Below are positions 63,232 through 64,000 of a stretch of 64,000 bases of DNA, piece after piece. Each line of letters opens with the position of its first letter. The first letter of the stretch is position 1. The stretch is from NCBI GenBank assembly GCA_025351405.1, contig JANXVZ010000023.1, positions 86,267 to 150,266 on the forward strand, read 5' to 3'. The notes beneath the pieces were generated by a model, which was not told the DNA's origin, searched no databases, and saw only the letters and a program-made list of their open reading frames with translations. Source of the stretch: Sphingomonadales bacterium (GTDB lineage Bacteria; Pseudomonadota; Alphaproteobacteria; Sphingomonadales; Sphingomonadaceae). Both the position numbers and the translations under genes were made by a program.

Positions 63232-64000
63232 TCAACGCAGCAAGGACAACAGTGTCTCCGCCCCGTCCGACGGCAGTGCCGGAACCCCGATCAACGCCAT
63301 CACCAGCGGATAGACATCGACATTGTCGAACACCGGCGGCGCCGCGCCAGGCTTGATCGTCGGCCCCGAAGCGATGAAGGTGGCAAGCATTTCGGGGGCG
63401 GCATTGTCATAGCCATGGGCGCCCCCCGCGACTGGCGGCGGCGCATCGTCCGGCAGGATGAGCCAGCCGGTCTCGGCCAGGCAAAGGAACGCCGGAACGC
63501 GCGGATTGCGCCCATATTCGAAGCGCTTGGGAATGTCCTGCCGCCGCCAGCATTCGGCATGGGCGTGCGGGTGGAGCAACGCCGTCGCCAGCGCCGCCTC
63601 CTGGCCGGCCAGGGCCTCCAGCCCGGCATAAGGCCCGGCGGTGACCAGCCTGTAGGTCGCGGCGGGGGCCAGCGCCGCCATCGGGATAACGCGGGCCGGC
63701 GAGGTTGCCGCCATGCCGTGATCGGCAACCAGGATGATGTTGGCGGCGATGCCGCGATCCTTCAGGCCGCGCACCAGCCTGCGAATGGCACGGTCGACCG
63801 TCACCAGCGCGGTGTTGATGGCAGCGCCATCGGGGCCGGCCTCATGCCCGGCGTGATCGACATCGTCGAAATACAGCGTCAGGAACACGGGCCGGATCGG
63901 CGCCGGATCGTCGAGCCAGCCGAACAGCACATCGACCCGCGCCGCGGCCGGCAGCTTGCCGTCGAACGCCTGCCAGCGAGTCGGGCGGACACCATGGATT
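63232..64000 (-). CDS. Alkaline-phosphatase superfamily protein (nucleotide pyrophosphatase type), 5' end outside the window
   Basis: At least 256 residues from the right edge to the stop at 63232. The C-terminal half of a type I phosphodiesterase/nucleotide pyrophosphatase is visible: FLTLYFDDVDHAGHEAGPDG (Asp/His metal ligands), IILVADHGMA (Asp-His) and GGAHGYDNAAPEMLATFIASGP (His). ENPP-type enzymes cleave phosphodiester and pyrophosphate bonds. The frame is open to base 63999. It is convergent with the KdpE-like gene, 9 nt apart. Confidence 0.88.
   Translation of the reverse strand, partial: IHGVRPTRWQAFDGKLPAAARVDVLFGWLDDPAPIRPVFLTLYFDDVDHAGHEAGPDGAAINTALVTVDRAIRRLVRGLKDRGIAANIILVADHGMAATSPARVIPMAALAPAATYRLVTAGPYAGLEALAGQEAALATALLHPHAHAECWRRQDIPKRFEYGRNPRVPAFLCLAETGWLILPDDAPPPVAGGAHGYDNAAPEMLATFIASGPTIKPGAAPPVFDNVDVYPLVMALIGVPALPSDGAETLLSLLR

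Overview
The window is high-GC chromosomal DNA from an alphaproteobacterium, most likely a member of the Sphingomonadales. The evidence is the short alphaproteobacterial PEP-CTERM sorting tails, the tatABC / surE / serS / NlpD-type gene set, TonB-receptor and DUF885 genes, CCA-encoded tRNAs and dense ATGA-type gene overlaps. No plasmid, phage or CRISPR signature is present. The only mobile DNA seen is a decayed IS3-type remnant beside a tRNA-Leu gene.

Left part (0-18.7 kb), mostly housekeeping. It holds an entericidin-like lipoprotein, tatABC, a saxitoxin-type carbamoyltransferase cassette (carbamoyltransferase, DUF5989/SxtK-like, SxtJ-like, SGNH protein), tRNA-Thr, an arginase-family enzyme, and a minus-strand series of NlpD-like LysM/LytM lipoprotein, rimO, leucyl aminopeptidase, MarR regulator and NlpC/P60 protein. 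Two PEP-CTERM protein genes follow, then surE, serS, a zinc-ribbon membrane protein and an acyl-CoA dehydrogenase.

Middle (18.8-32.8 kb). It holds tRNA-Leu with the IS3 remnant, a Crp/Fnr regulator, a third PEP-CTERM gene, a Tat-exported M20-like protein, a membrane-fused alpha/beta hydrolase, a DUF2231 plus sorbosone-dehydrogenase-like pair, an HxlR regulator, a DsbA-fold isomerase and an SDR with a substituted catalytic Tyr. It ends with a TonB receptor cotranscribed with a secreted metallophosphoesterase.

Right part (33-64 kb). First comes a five-gene HME-RND efflux and two-component operon, then dabBA for inorganic-carbon uptake with a divergent LysR gene, a DUF885 peptidase and dinB. 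A giant alpha-2-macroglobulin and its PbpC partner follow, then three tandem GATCAGC dyads. Next is a minus-strand operon of an M6 metalloprotease, a pseudo-ATP-grasp protein, an active ATP-grasp ligase and a small protein, with a KdpD/KdpE-like pair divergent from it. The window ends in a truncated nucleotide pyrophosphatase-type gene.

Two observations stand out. All three PEP-CTERM genes carry the same promoter architecture: a 17-nt upstream element and, 80-92 nt further on, a sigma-54 -24/-12 element. This describes a small RpoN/enhancer-binding-protein regulon readable directly from the sequence. The M6 protease / pseudo-ATP-grasp / ATP-grasp / small-protein operon is the best candidate for an undescribed system: the first of its two ATP-grasp proteins is a paralogue of the second that has lost the catalytic acidic residues.
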